From assembly GCA_029227815.1 (NCBI GenBank), contig CP118523.1:3472001-3536000 (forward strand): 64,000 nucleotides of DNA, given 5' to 3'. Positions within the stretch are counted from its first letter, which is position 1, and the number at the start of each line of letters is the position of its first letter. Shown piece by piece: positions 27,118 to 35,939 of this stretch. Under the pieces are notes generated by a model that did not search any database, was not told the origin of the DNA, and saw only the letters and a list, made by a program, of their open reading frames with translations. The stretch comes from Clostridiaceae bacterium M8S5 (GTDB taxonomy: Bacteria > Bacillota > Clostridia > Tissierellales > MCWD3). Position numbers and translations under genes: made by a program.

Positions 27118-27190
27118 TTGACAAAATGATTATTATGCTTTAAAATAAATTTAACGTTAAAATTATTTTAACGTTAAATTTATTTTAAAG
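27118..27190 (+). promoter_or_regulatory. Promoter within a 53-bp perfect palindromic operator
   Basis: TTGACA (27118-27123), a 17-bp spacer and TAAAAT (27141-27146) form a strong promoter for the MFS gene. From 27138 to 27190 there is a perfect inverted repeat with 26-bp arms and a 1-bp centre; each arm holds TTTAACGTTAAA. The -10 box lies inside the left arm, so a dimeric repressor bound here would block transcription. The likely binder is the HTH regulator at 28533 in the same operon. Confidence 0.8.
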
Positions 27191-27201
27191 GGGACATTTA
27201 A

Positions 27202-28461
27202 ATGAAGACATCTTTGTTTACTAATCGTAATTTTATCCTAACTATCTTAGGTCGTTTTATTTCTAGAGTAGGTACTTACTTTCAGAGCTTTGCTCTATCA
27301 CTCTTCGTGCTAAATACCACAGGAGACCCAAAATTATTTGCATCAGTCTTGGCGGTTGCAATAATTCCACAGTTAGTATTTGGACCATTTGCGGGTGTTA
27401 TTATTGATAGATATGATAGAAAAAAGATTATTGTTTTTCTTGATTTATTAAGTGGATTAGTTATGGCATCATTTATTATTTTATATGTTATAAAAGGTAC
27501 TTTCTCAATGCTTCATATCTATGCTATTGAAATACTTTTAAATCTGATAAATGCTTTCTTCTCACCAGCTATAGGTACTGTTATACCAAATATAATCGAC
27601 CGTGAATCTTTACCAAAAGCTAATAGTATAAATTCTTTTTTAGATAGCATAGCTAATATTGCTTCTCCAGTACTAGCAGGCTTAATATATGGTTTAATAG
27701 GTCTACTGCCGCTTATGATTATTAACAGCATAAGTTTCATACTATCTGCAATAAGTGAGATGTTTATAGAGTTACCTAAAAGCAAAACTAAAAAAGAAAA
27801 AATTAACTTGAAAAATTTCGTTAAAGATTTAAAGGAAGGGATTAACTATATTTTCAGTAAAAAAGACCTTTTAGCATTATGCATTGCAGCTATTTTTGTG
27901 AATTTTGGACTATCTCCTTTTTTCTCAATTGTAGTTCCTTTTATAGCTAAAAATAAGTACTCTATAACTGATTCTGAATACGGAACGTTTATGTCAATTA
28001 TTGCAATAGGTATGATTATAGGTCCTCTTCTAGCTAATTTCTTGTTTAAAAAATTAAATCCTAGGCAGATTTGTGTTTATGGCTTTTCATTTGTCGCTGT
28101 AGTTATATTTGCCGGTGCTACTATTTTTATTCCTAGCATACAGCATATTTATTCTTCAAAGTATACACCATTAGCTTTATTAGCTATAGAAAGTATTATT
28201 GTTATTTGTGTTGTAGTAGCTATTAATATTTCGATGTCTGTAAATTTTCAACGCACTACATCTAATGAATTCTTAGGAAGAGTCGGGTCTGTTTTTAGTA
28301 CTATAGTTACCGCCTCAGTGCCAGTAGGACAAATTTCAATTGGTTTCTTACTTAAGAGTATTGCAATGTCATATTTATCAATAATTATTGGTATATTCTT
28401 GTTAATCGGTGCTATAATATATTATTTGTTAAGTAAAGACGCAAAATCACAAACTACTTAA
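27202..28461 (+). CDS. MFS efflux transporter
   Basis: The 419-residue protein has 12 predicted TM segments and starts MKTSLFTNRNFILTILGRFI. The loop after helix 2 reads GVIIDRYDRKKIIV, the MFS motif A. It resembles the MFS_3/enterobactin-exporter-like group of macrolide or siderophore exporters. The ATG follows AAAGGGGACATTTA. It is controlled by a palindromic operator and followed by a gene for a small HTH regulator, as in an inducible efflux operon. The substrate cannot be stated. Confidence 0.88.
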   Translation: MKTSLFTNRNFILTILGRFISRVGTYFQSFALSLFVLNTTGDPKLFASVLAVAIIPQLVFGPFAGVIIDRYDRKKIIVFLDLLSGLVMASFIILYVIKGTFSMLHIYAIEILLNLINAFFSPAIGTVIPNIIDRESLPKANSINSFLDSIANIASPVLAGLIYGLIGLLPLMIINSISFILSAISEMFIELPKSKTKKEKINLKNFVKDLKEGINYIFSKKDLLALCIAAIFVNFGLSPFFSIVVPFIAKNKYSITDSEYGTFMSIIAIGMIIGPLLANFLFKKLNPRQICVYGFSFVAVVIFAGATIFIPSIQHIYSSKYTPLALLAIESIIVICVVVAINISMSVNFQRTTSNEFLGRVGSVFSTIVTASVPVGQISIGFLLKSIAMSYLSIIIGIFLLIGAIIYYLLSKDAKSQTT

Positions 28462-28532
28462 CTACCTTGATTTTTTAAGAAATATAATATACCCTATAAT
28501 TATAAAAATTTATGTTTTTAAGAAGGTGTATA

Positions 28533-29141
28533 ATGAAAAAGGAAACTTTAAGAAAAATTGAAACTGATGAAGAAATAAAAATTTACAGTGATCCATTTAG
28601 ATTTAAAATAGTTACTATGATAATGTCAGAAAACAGACCAATGACTGTTAAACAGATAGCAGATAAGCTAGAAGTTTCTCCAGCTAAAGTTCATTATCAT
28701 GTAGTAAAACTCTTAAAAATAAATGTTTTAGCTTTAGTTGATACTGAGGTTATAAACGGTATTATAGCAAAATACTACGATACAACAGCCAAGGCTTTTA
28801 GTTGCTCTTTATCATCTAGAGAAAACTCTTATGATATAAACAATGTTTCAAAAGCTGTATCTGAAGTTTTTGAAACTATAAAAAACAAGTTTCTTGATGA
28901 ATTAAGTAGGGCTAGAAATTATGAAGAGGAAAAAGGAAAGAATGGTATGAATATAGATGTAGATATAGCATTGAGCATATTACACAAAAAAGTATATATA
29001 ACTAAAAAAGAACTTGAAGAATTTCTTGCTTATACAGAAGCTTTTTGTGTAAAACACCTTGAACGAACTTCACCGGATCAAATAGAATACAACATATTTA
29101 GAGGCTCTTATAATAGCTTTGATCCTGATCAGTATGAATAG
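28533..29141 (+). CDS. ArsR-like winged-helix regulator
   Basis: The 202-residue protein has an N-terminal HTH of ArsR/HTH_20 type (about 15-90; SDPFRFKIVTMIMSENRPMT, then VKQIADKLEVSPAKVHYHVV) and a C-terminal helical region of about 110 residues, probably for ligand binding or dimerisation. The start is ATG 28533 behind AAGAAGGTG. It lies 71 bp after the MFS stop and is probably the repressor acting on the palindrome at 27138-27190, giving autoregulation. This is inference from the layout. Confidence 0.85.
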   Translation: MKKETLRKIETDEEIKIYSDPFRFKIVTMIMSENRPMTVKQIADKLEVSPAKVHYHVVKLLKINVLALVDTEVINGIIAKYYDTTAKAFSCSLSSRENSYDINNVSKAVSEVFETIKNKFLDELSRARNYEEEKGKNGMNIDVDIALSILHKKVYITKKELEEFLAYTEAFCVKHLERTSPDQIEYNIFRGSYNSFDPDQYE

Positions 29142-29223
29142 TTTTCTGTAATTTACATTACATACATCTAAGTATTCTATTTTATGTTTTTTATTAAAGA
29201 TGTCTTTGAAAGGATTAGTTACT

Positions 29224-29901
29224 ATGATAAAAAGAGACTATATAATGGATATGATTGAACAATTCACTACCTTTATAGCTCGCTTAATGGGATTAAAGAA
29301 ATTGAATCAATTTTTAAAAGCTAGACAACTTATTGGGGAAGTTTATACTTCTAAGCTTGGAGTAAATGAAGATATCATCAATAGTTTGATGTACAATGAT
29401 TTAATCAAAATTGTCAGTGACATGGAAGATATGGATATTGAGAAATGTACTCTTTTAGCGAAACTTTTGAAAGAAGATGGAAAAATTCTGATTGAGCAAG
29501 GTAAAAAAGAAAAAGGTTTCAATTTTCTATTAAAAAGCTTAAATATTTTTTTAGTTATAAGACTAAAAAATGAATATGTAAAAAAAGTAGACTTTGATGC
29601 AGAAATAACAGATGTATTAAATGAAGTAAAGCTTTATGAACTTTTAGATAGTACTAAACATTTACTATTCAAATATTATGAAAACAATGGTGACTATGCA
29701 TTGGCTGAAGATATTTTATATCAATTATTAGATGCTGAATCTTATTCTAAAACAATAGTGAGTGAAGGAATAAATTTTTATAATAGATTACTTGATAAAA
29801 CTAAATGTAAGCTTTCAGCAGGAAATTTGCCTATTGACGAGGTTATAGAAGGAAAAAAATATCTGATAAGTCAATGTATTAAACGGAATTATGAAATTTA
29901 A
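29224..29901 (+). CDS. Hypothetical helical protein (DUF6483-like)
   Basis: The 225-residue protein is all helical and soluble, with an N-terminal MIKRDYIMDMIEQFTTFIAR that matches the start of the DUF6483 group found near regulators in Firmicutes. The rest looks like TPR-type helix pairs (NNGDYALAEDILYQLLDAES). The start at 29224 is chosen because GAAAGGA precedes it; a longer frame from 29200 has no RBS. It follows the ArsR-like gene by 82 bp. No function is known to me. Confidence 0.7.
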   Translation: MIKRDYIMDMIEQFTTFIARLMGLKKLNQFLKARQLIGEVYTSKLGVNEDIINSLMYNDLIKIVSDMEDMDIEKCTLLAKLLKEDGKILIEQGKKEKGFNFLLKSLNIFLVIRLKNEYVKKVDFDAEITDVLNEVKLYELLDSTKHLLFKYYENNGDYALAEDILYQLLDAESYSKTIVSEGINFYNRLLDKTKCKLSAGNLPIDEVIEGKKYLISQCIKRNYEI

Positions 29902-29934
29902 ACATATATAAACTTTAATTCTTTATTCCTAAGA

Positions 29935-29953
29935 GAGTATACTCAGTATACTC
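29935..29953. repeat. Duplicated hairpin arm, left copy
   Basis: GAGTATAC-TCA-GTATACTC forms an 8-bp stem. Nearly the same 25 bases (AGAGAGTATACTCAGTATAC) recur at 30109, on the other side of the MITE-like repeat, where the stem is longer. Confidence 0.6.
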
Positions 29954-29958
29954 ACTTC

Positions 29959-30079
29959 AGACTGTAGACAAAAGCCCAATTTCTGCGTTGTTGTTAAAAT
30001 TTCCGTTGCTCACTTACCTCTAAGTAAGCTCTGCTACTCAATTTTAACACGCCTTGAAATTGAACTCTTACTACAGTCT
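29959..30079. repeat. MITE-like repeat, copy 2 (inverted)
   Basis: A 121-bp element with 9-bp perfect inverted ends AGACTGTAG/CTACAGTCT. Its reverse complement is about 90% identical to the element at 5090-5209, including GTGTTAAAATTGAGTAGCAG in full. No ORF is seen. It is bracketed by a direct repeat of the hairpin described at 29935 and 30108. Confidence 0.75.
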
Positions 30080-30107
30080 TCTATTTAGATGACTTTGTCA
30101 TCAACCT

Positions 30108-30136
30108 AAAGAGAGTATACTCAGTATACTCTCTTT
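30108..30136 (+). terminator. Terminator after the 29224 gene
   Basis: AAAGAGAGTATAC and its exact complement form a 13-bp stem with loop TCA, followed by AACTTTATCT, a modest T tract. It lies 207 bp after the DUF6483-like stop, displaced by the inserted repeat. Confidence 0.65.
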
Positions 30137-30342
30137 AACTTTATCTCTAAACTTTTAATACACTCTCTTAATCTCTCTCATTTTATAGACATAATAGTCT
30201 GTTTATGTTGAATAAAAAGTAAAAAGTAAGAAGTTTGGAATATTTTAAATATAATTTAAAAATATCTTATAATTTGTTTTAATGTAATTTGTTTCATTTT
30301 ATGGTATAATTAATATTGACTTTATATCAAGGAGTGACTAAT

Positions 30343-31038
30343 TTGAATACAGATGTGTCAAACGTAAGTGACAGCACAGTCTTAACCATACAAGAAGTTT
30401 TTAATCTTATACAAAATTATAAATACGCAGAAGCTTTTTTATTATCATCTCAAATAATGAAAAGAAGTGATAGTGGCGATCAATTATTTCATGAATGGGT
30501 TAAATCTTTAGCTGAATTTTTTTCTTGTAATAGGAAGAAAACAGCAATACAACTGTTAGAAAAAATAAAGCCCAATAAACCCACAAACGAAATTCATTTT
30601 AGAATATTTAACTCTTTAATGAGTTTTTACATAGAAATTGAAGATGAAATAAACTTCCGTAAATGTAAAAAACTCATACTTTCAAATTTGTACAGGCTTA
30701 ACAATAGTGAACTTATAGCAACCATACTTGGCAATGTAGCCAACGGTTATTATGTATTTAAAAACCATGTTAAATCACTAGAGTTTTGTGAAAAAACCTT
30801 GAAAATAGCATGTGAACAAAGATTATTTAATAAAGTATATACTGTAACTATCATGATAAAAATTATGAATTTTTTACATTTAGAAATGCGAGATAAAGCA
30901 TATGAATTAAAAAAAGATTTCTATGTTTTTTTAGAATTTACAAACAAAGCAAAGGATAAAAAATATTTGGACAAGGCAATAGATAAATTTAATGAGGAGG
31001 TGGAATATAATGAAAAAACTAATAAAAAAACTTTATAA
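30343..31038 (+). CDS. TPR-type helical protein, RNPP/Rap-like receptor candidate
   Basis: The 231-residue protein is soluble and entirely helical, with repeated pairs such as YKYAEAFLLSSQIMKR and GNVANGYYVFKNHVKSLEFC that read as tetratricopeptide repeats. It lacks the N-terminal HTH of PlcR/PrgX and so resembles Rap-type or aspartate-phosphatase-like TPR proteins in layout. The start is TTG 30343 behind AAGGAG; an extended -10 (TGGTATAAT, 30302-30310) lies just upstream. Its last 29 bases overlap a 40-codon ORF with an excellent RBS, the usual place of a pheromone gene. The receptor role is inference from layout. Confidence 0.6.
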   Translation: MNTDVSNVSDSTVLTIQEVFNLIQNYKYAEAFLLSSQIMKRSDSGDQLFHEWVKSLAEFFSCNRKKTAIQLLEKIKPNKPTNEIHFRIFNSLMSFYIEIEDEINFRKCKKLILSNLYRLNNSELIATILGNVANGYYVFKNHVKSLEFCEKTLKIACEQRLFNKVYTVTIMIKIMNFLHLEMRDKAYELKKDFYVFLEFTNKAKDKKYLDKAIDKFNEEVEYNEKTNKKTL

Positions 31039-31132
31039 TAATCCATTATATTTAGCTTTTTTTATTCCTATATTTAGTTATAAATATAGTTATATTGTTA
31101 GATTATTTATTGATTTCCCAACTAATCATTAA
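31010..31132 (+). CDS. 40-aa basic/hydrophobic peptide, candidate pro-pheromone
   Basis: The ATG at 31010 follows GAGGAGGTGGAATATA and lies inside the end of the TPR gene, so translation is coupled. The 40-residue product begins MKKLIKKLYNNPLYLAFFIP: a basic N-terminus, a hydrophobic centre and a C-terminal tail ending FIDFPTNH. This fits small secreted precursors of Phr/PapR/Qsp type, from which a C-terminal 5-10-mer is cut and re-imported to bind the TPR receptor. No cleavage site can be assigned. It could instead be a small membrane protein. Confidence 0.55.
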   Translation: MKKLIKKLYNNPLYLAFFIPIFSYKYSYIVRLFIDFPTNH

Positions 31133-31158
31133 TTTTTTTGTAAATTATATTTGTATAC

Positions 31159-31209
31159 GCCCCGTTTCTAGCATTAGATTTTATTCTAAGTTATATATAC
31201 GGGGCTTTT
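31159..31209 (+). terminator. Terminator after the TPR/peptide genes
   Basis: GCCCCGT pairs with ACGGGGC across a 37-nt loop that holds a small TTAGA/TCTAA hairpin, followed by TTTTA. It closes the TPR/peptide unit before the convergent minus-strand operon. Confidence 0.7.
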
Positions 31210-31239
31210 ACATTGCTTATATTGTTATATTGAATTTAA

Positions 31240-32526
31240 TTATTTTGATACCATTATATCTAAAATCATTTTGTCAGTTTCGACCATTCCCATTGATCCG
31301 ATTTTGGCTATATTTCTGATAGTTTTTTCTACGCATTTATCTATTATTCCATCTGTTTGGGAAATCTCTATATCGTTGATTGCTAGTATAGCAGACTGCA
31401 CTGCTGCACTAACACCTGTAGCCACCTTTAGTGCGCATCCTGTCTTAGCTCCATCGCAGATCATACCCGAAATATTACCAATCATATTTTTTATAGCATA
31501 TTTTATTTGGTCTAAGTTTCCTCCTAATAGATACGTAATACCGCCACTCGCTCCAGCTGAAGCTACTACACATCCACAAAGCGCGGATAGTCTTCCTAAG
31601 AATACTTTTATGTGTATTGCGATTAAGTTTCCTATTATTAGTGCTCTGGCTAATTCTTCGTCTGTTACGTTTAATTTCTCTGCAACTGCTACTATAGGTA
31701 ACATGACAGTGATACCTTGATTTCCACTACCAGAGTTACTCATGACACTTAGCATACTTCCTGCCATCCTTGCATCTGAAGCTGATGCTGTGACTTGCAT
31801 AGCATAATTGTGCAAGTCGTCAGAAAGCAATCCTTTTTTCACATTTTCAGCTAACGTTTTACCAACTTTCAATCCATATTCTTTCACCAAACCTTCTTTT
31901 GATATTTTTTTGTTCATATATGCTCCTTCCATAATGAACTCAATATCTTCGAATTCTACATTCATAGCAAATTCATATATGCTATTTATAGAAAGTTTGA
32001 AATCTTCTACTTCTTTATCCATATCTATATCACATTCTGAATCTTTTCTTTCATAAATTGTATCGTCATTGTAAGATATCATAACAATGTTTGAGTGTAT
32101 GTCTTTAATAACTACTTTTGCTTTATTTTTATCATCATAGCAAATTGCTTCTATATAAAGTTTGTCCTTAGTGTCTTTAACTTTAATATTTATACAACCT
32201 GATGCCACTAATTCTTTTGCCTGTTTTACATTAGATTCTTTGACATTTTTTAAAACCTGTAACTCTGCTTTTGAATCTCCTGATATAACACCCAACGCTA
32301 CTGCTATATCTAATCCTATCATACCTGTTCCCGGTATCCCAACACCCATACCGTTTTTGTATATATTAGGACTTAGATGCACATCCACTTTCTTCACTTC
32401 ACTATTAAGCACCTCTTTAGCTTTAGCTACAGCTAGAGCAACTGCTATAGGCTCTGTACAGCCTAAGGCTGGAACTACCTCTTTTTTTAGAATATCTATA
32501 TATCTTTTATAATTATTGTATTGCAT
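31240..32526 (-). CDS. L-cysteine desulfidase-family protein (CyuA/YhaM, UPF0597)
   Basis: The 428-residue protein begins with KKEVVPALGCTEPIAVALAV, the hallmark of the serine-dehydratase-alpha/CyuA family, and carries the later cysteines in SALCGCVVASAG and CDGAKTGCALKV that bind a 4Fe-4S cluster. The family breaks L-cysteine into pyruvate, ammonia and sulfide. The ATG at 32526 lies one base after the S9 stop region, so the two are cotranscribed. It is the last gene of the sigma-54 operon and suggests that the peptides degraded upstream yield cysteine or serine-like residues. Confidence 0.88.
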   Translation of the reverse strand: MQYNNYKRYIDILKKEVVPALGCTEPIAVALAVAKAKEVLNSEVKKVDVHLSPNIYKNGMGVGIPGTGMIGLDIAVALGVISGDSKAELQVLKNVKESNVKQAKELVASGCINIKVKDTKDKLYIEAICYDDKNKAKVVIKDIHSNIVMISYNDDTIYERKDSECDIDMDKEVEDFKLSINSIYEFAMNVEFEDIEFIMEGAYMNKKISKEGLVKEYGLKVGKTLAENVKKGLLSDDLHNYAMQVTASASDARMAGSMLSVMSNSGSGNQGITVMLPIVAVAEKLNVTDEELARALIIGNLIAIHIKVFLGRLSALCGCVVASAGASGGITYLLGGNLDQIKYAIKNMIGNISGMICDGAKTGCALKVATGVSAAVQSAILAINDIEISQTDGIIDKCVEKTIRNIAKIGSMGMVETDKMILDIMVSK

Positions 32527-32527
32527 T

Positions 32528-34462
32528 TTATATCTGTCCTTTCAAATAATAATCAAACCACTTAGTTATTTCTTCTAGTCTTGCTATTCTCTGCTGTGGC
32601 TTCCCACTCCTACTGAGTTCATGGTTTTCTCCTTTAAATAAACACATTTTTGCTTCTACATTATGATATTTTAGAGCTGTGAACATCTGTAACCCTTCCC
32701 CATAAAAACACCTATAATCTTTATCTGCATGTATAAATAGAGTAGGAGTTTTTACTTTATCTGCGTACTTTAATGGTGAGCTATCCCAAAGTTTTTCGAA
32801 ATCACTCCAAGGTGTAGCTAAATTTTGATCTTCTACCCAATAGTAACCTATATCCGTAGTGTTGAATTTCGATATCCAGTTTGAAATACATCTTTGGGAT
32901 ACAGCAGCCTTAAATCTATCAGTATGACCTATAATCCAATTAGTCATATATCCTCCATATGACCCTCCTGTTACACCGACTCTCTCTTTATCTATAAACT
33001 CATATTTATTTAATACCTCATCTGTAAACTTCATTATATCTTCATAGTCAATAGTACCAAATTTACCTCTTATATTTGAAAATTCATTGTCTTTACCATT
33101 ACTCCCTCTTGGGTTGCAAAAGAAAACAACATATCCCAATCCTGCCCAGTATTGCATTTCATGATAAAAGACATCACCATAAGCAGTTTTAGGCCCACCA
33201 TGAATATTTAATATAGCAGGATACTTTTTGTCTTTGTCAAAATCACATGGTTTCATTATCCATCCATCTATTTCAACATCATCTATATTTTTCACCTTAA
33301 TCTTTTCAAGTTGTACTATATGTCTATCACTTTCAACCCAGTTATTGAATTGGGTAATTTGTTTTTCTTTACACAGCTCGTACAATTCTTGTAGTTTATT
33401 ATCTCTCATACCAATAAACATAACTTTACCGTCTTTTACATCATAGCTATCTACCGAACCTTCTGTTCTTATTACTTTCTCAATATTTCCAGCTATATCT
33501 ATACTATTTAACAGCGAACTTCCACCCTCTGTAGTGATAAAGTATAAACAGCCATTGTCAATTTTCATGGTTGATGATGCTTTATATCTACAATCCGAAC
33601 CCACTGTGTTCCATAAACTACAGTCAAAATTAGGCGTAAGTTCTTTTAATTGTTGTGTATTTATATCTATTAGATAAAATTTGTGATTTTCATTATTACC
33701 ATACTTTTTCATATCGCTGCCTGTATATATTATTTTATCTTTTGAGATGTAATTGGCATAACTATATTGAAACCTTTCGTCTCTGGATATTCTTTCTATA
33801 GTTTTCTCATCTATATCATAAATATATATATGATTTGCTATCTCCATTTTGTTTTCATAAGAAATACCTATAAATATAAGCTTTTTTCTATCTTCACTTA
33901 TATTAAAACTTTCAACATTCATATATTCATCTGTAATAGCATCATATTTATTTGTATTTACATCATAAATGTATAACCTATTTCTATTTTTATTTGTACC
34001 CCCCACACCATTTGTCCAAAATGGTATCTCGTCAAATATTTCATACTCTTTGTTTTTGGCTTCTTTACCTTCTTTATTTTTATTATAAGTAGCTGAAAAT
34101 ACATACATGTTCTTATTAATTTGTTGTATCTTGTTTGATTTTTTTCCAATACATAATTCCTTTATATTTTTAAATGAATCCATAATGTAATATAATGTGC
34201 TATCAGCCTTTTCATTTTTTTTGCTGGATTTATAAAGAATTGAATCATCATCTAGCACAATGAAATCGACCACTTTATCACATTCTGTAAGTTTTTTTTG
34301 CTTTTCTTTACTCTTGTTATATATCCATAGATTTGTCTTATATATATTTTCTTTCTCGTCAGCCTCGTGAAGTAAGTAATAAGTATTTCCTTTGCCATCT
34401 AGCTTCACATTAGATAAGTATTTAAATCTACAGATATCATTTATTTTTATATTCTCTTTCAT
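32528..34462 (-). CDS. S9 family prolyl oligopeptidase/acylaminoacyl peptidase
   Basis: The 644-residue protein has a predicted beta-propeller (about 1-370; repeats such as LWIYNKSKEKQKKL and KDGKVMFIGMRDNKLQEL) and a C-terminal alpha/beta hydrolase with Ser in TGGSYGGYMTNW, Asp in FIHADKDYRCF and His in FKGENHELSRSGKP. It cleaves short peptides, probably in the cytosol, as no signal peptide is seen. The ATG follows TAGGAGGAAAGCAG. It is 12 bp from the M20 gene in the same operon. Confidence 0.93.
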   Translation of the reverse strand: MKENIKINDICRFKYLSNVKLDGKGNTYYLLHEADEKENIYKTNLWIYNKSKEKQKKLTECDKVVDFIVLDDDSILYKSSKKNEKADSTLYYIMDSFKNIKELCIGKKSNKIQQINKNMYVFSATYNKNKEGKEAKNKEYEIFDEIPFWTNGVGGTNKNRNRLYIYDVNTNKYDAITDEYMNVESFNISEDRKKLIFIGISYENKMEIANHIYIYDIDEKTIERISRDERFQYSYANYISKDKIIYTGSDMKKYGNNENHKFYLIDINTQQLKELTPNFDCSLWNTVGSDCRYKASSTMKIDNGCLYFITTEGGSSLLNSIDIAGNIEKVIRTEGSVDSYDVKDGKVMFIGMRDNKLQELYELCKEKQITQFNNWVESDRHIVQLEKIKVKNIDDVEIDGWIMKPCDFDKDKKYPAILNIHGGPKTAYGDVFYHEMQYWAGLGYVVFFCNPRGSNGKDNEFSNIRGKFGTIDYEDIMKFTDEVLNKYEFIDKERVGVTGGSYGGYMTNWIIGHTDRFKAAVSQRCISNWISKFNTTDIGYYWVEDQNLATPWSDFEKLWDSSPLKYADKVKTPTLFIHADKDYRCFYGEGLQMFTALKYHNVEAKMCLFKGENHELSRSGKPQQRIARLEEITKWFDYYLKGQI

Positions 34463-34473
34463 CTGCTTTCCTC

Positions 34474-35832
34474 CTAACTATTGGCTAAACACTCTTCTGC
34501 GCAATAATCAACTTTAGGATAAGTATTCTTTACGAATAATTTATCTGCATATTCAAAGTATTCTTTTGAAGTTTTAAAGATTGGATTGTATTCATCAATA
34601 ATTACTCTTGCTCTTTTCGCCTCGTTAGATAATAATTCATATACCATTCCAGCCATAAACTTTGTCCCTAATACATAAGCAATATCATAATCTATTATCT
34701 CGTAATCTGGACTGTGTAATCCTCCATTTAAACAACCTATACATGTCTCTATTGCAGGCATAACAGAAGATATATCTCCTAAGTCAGTCGAACCTTTACT
34801 TGGAGGAAATGTTGTTACTTCTTCCTTAGTGACTAATTCTACTCCTACTTGATGAGCTACTTTGGTTAATTTTTCATCTACAACAAAAGGAAACATCCCT
34901 GCAGTGTCCTCTATCTCAACTTTTGCGCCCATAGCAATCGCCCCACCTATAAGTGCTCTGTTTATTTTTTTATTAGCATCTACAATATCATCTATATTAC
35001 TTCCTCTAACGAAAGTCTCCATATGAACATCAGATGGTATCACATTAACTGCTTCTCCACCTTTTGTTATTATTGGATGAACTCTAAGGGATGATTGCTC
35101 TTTAAATGTCTCTCTTATTGAATTTATAGCCATTAACCCTATATTAGCTGCATATAGAGCATTGACTCCTTCATGAGGAGTTGAAGCTGCATGAGAAGCT
35201 TTACCTATATACCTAATATTTTTAGCAATAAATCCATTACTCCCAGATTCTAATGCAATCTTATAATTTGATGCCATAGCATGAATCATTACACATATAT
35301 CAACGTCATCAAAGAATCCTCTATATAATAATTCTGCTTTACCTGTCGGGTACTTTATAGTTCCTTTTTTGATTAATTCACTTCTATAATCCATTTCTAT
35401 ATATTCTTCTGCTGGTACAGCCATAAAATGTATCTTGCCTACTAATTCATCCAATATATCTGCCTTTATTATACTTTTAGCTACTCCAATAATGTCTGCT
35501 ATCATAATGTTATGACCACATGCATGAACAGCACCTGTATCTTTATTACTATCTATATGTTGTGAACATATTACTGCATCTAGTTCTCCTATCAAAGCTA
35601 TGTTTGGTCCATTTTTCCCTGTGTCTAGTGTTGCCTTCACACCGGGAATATTATCTAGCTTTTGATAGCTTAACCCTAATTTTTCAAATTCTCTAATTAC
35701 AATTTTTTCTGTCTCGTATTCTTTAAACCCCGTTTCTGGCGTCTTATAAATTTCTTCACCTATGGCTTTTATATAATCACTTGCGTTATTTACACAGTCG
35801 AATAATTTTTGCTTTATTTTGGTACTATCCAT
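34474..35832 (-). CDS. M20 family amidohydrolase (AbgB-like)
   Basis: The 452-residue metallo-amidohydrolase has metal-ligand motifs GAVHACGHNIM, PAEEYIEMD and a dimerisation domain (about 190-310) with GKASHAASTPHEGVNAL. This is closest in pattern to AbgB/p-aminobenzoyl-glutamate or N-acyl-amino-acid hydrolases. It probably frees amino acids from acylated or dipeptide substrates brought in by the neighbouring MFS carrier. The ATG at 35832 follows AAGAGGTG. A 16-bp hairpin separates it from the transporter gene. Confidence 0.9.
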   Translation of the reverse strand: MDSTKIKQKLFDCVNNASDYIKAIGEEIYKTPETGFKEYETEKIVIREFEKLGLSYQKLDNIPGVKATLDTGKNGPNIALIGELDAVICSQHIDSNKDTGAVHACGHNIMIADIIGVAKSIIKADILDELVGKIHFMAVPAEEYIEMDYRSELIKKGTIKYPTGKAELLYRGFFDDVDICVMIHAMASNYKIALESGSNGFIAKNIRYIGKASHAASTPHEGVNALYAANIGLMAINSIRETFKEQSSLRVHPIITKGGEAVNVIPSDVHMETFVRGSNIDDIVDANKKINRALIGGAIAMGAKVEIEDTAGMFPFVVDEKLTKVAHQVGVELVTKEEVTTFPPSKGSTDLGDISSVMPAIETCIGCLNGGLHSPDYEIIDYDIAYVLGTKFMAGMVYELLSNEAKRARVIIDEYNPIFKTSKEYFEYADKLFVKNTYPKVDYCAEECLANS

Positions 35833-35858
35833 TTTTACACCTCTTGCCTATATATAAT

Positions 35859-35926
35859 ATCCCGAAATATTCATGAAGGGTTGATTGATTTACTATAAAA
35901 TAAATTTTATATGAATATCTCGGGAT
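35859..35926 (-). promoter_or_regulatory. Intra-operon hairpin between MFS and M20 genes
   Basis: ATCCCGAAATATTCAT and ATGAATATCTCGGGAT match over 15 of 16 positions with a 36-nt loop. There is only a weak T tract behind it, so it may partially terminate or protect the upstream mRNA rather than stop it fully. Confidence 0.6.
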
Positions 35927-35939
35927 TAAAATTATTTAC

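Noticed and set aside
31095-31319. 74-codon plus-strand frame overlapping the 40-aa peptide gene
   Set aside because: It runs through the terminator and into the convergent gene and lacks an RBS; the 31010 ORF has the good one.
31271-31720. 149-codon open frame antisense to the CyuA-like gene
   Set aside because: Opposite strand of a well-supported gene with a 1-bp operon spacing; no RBS.
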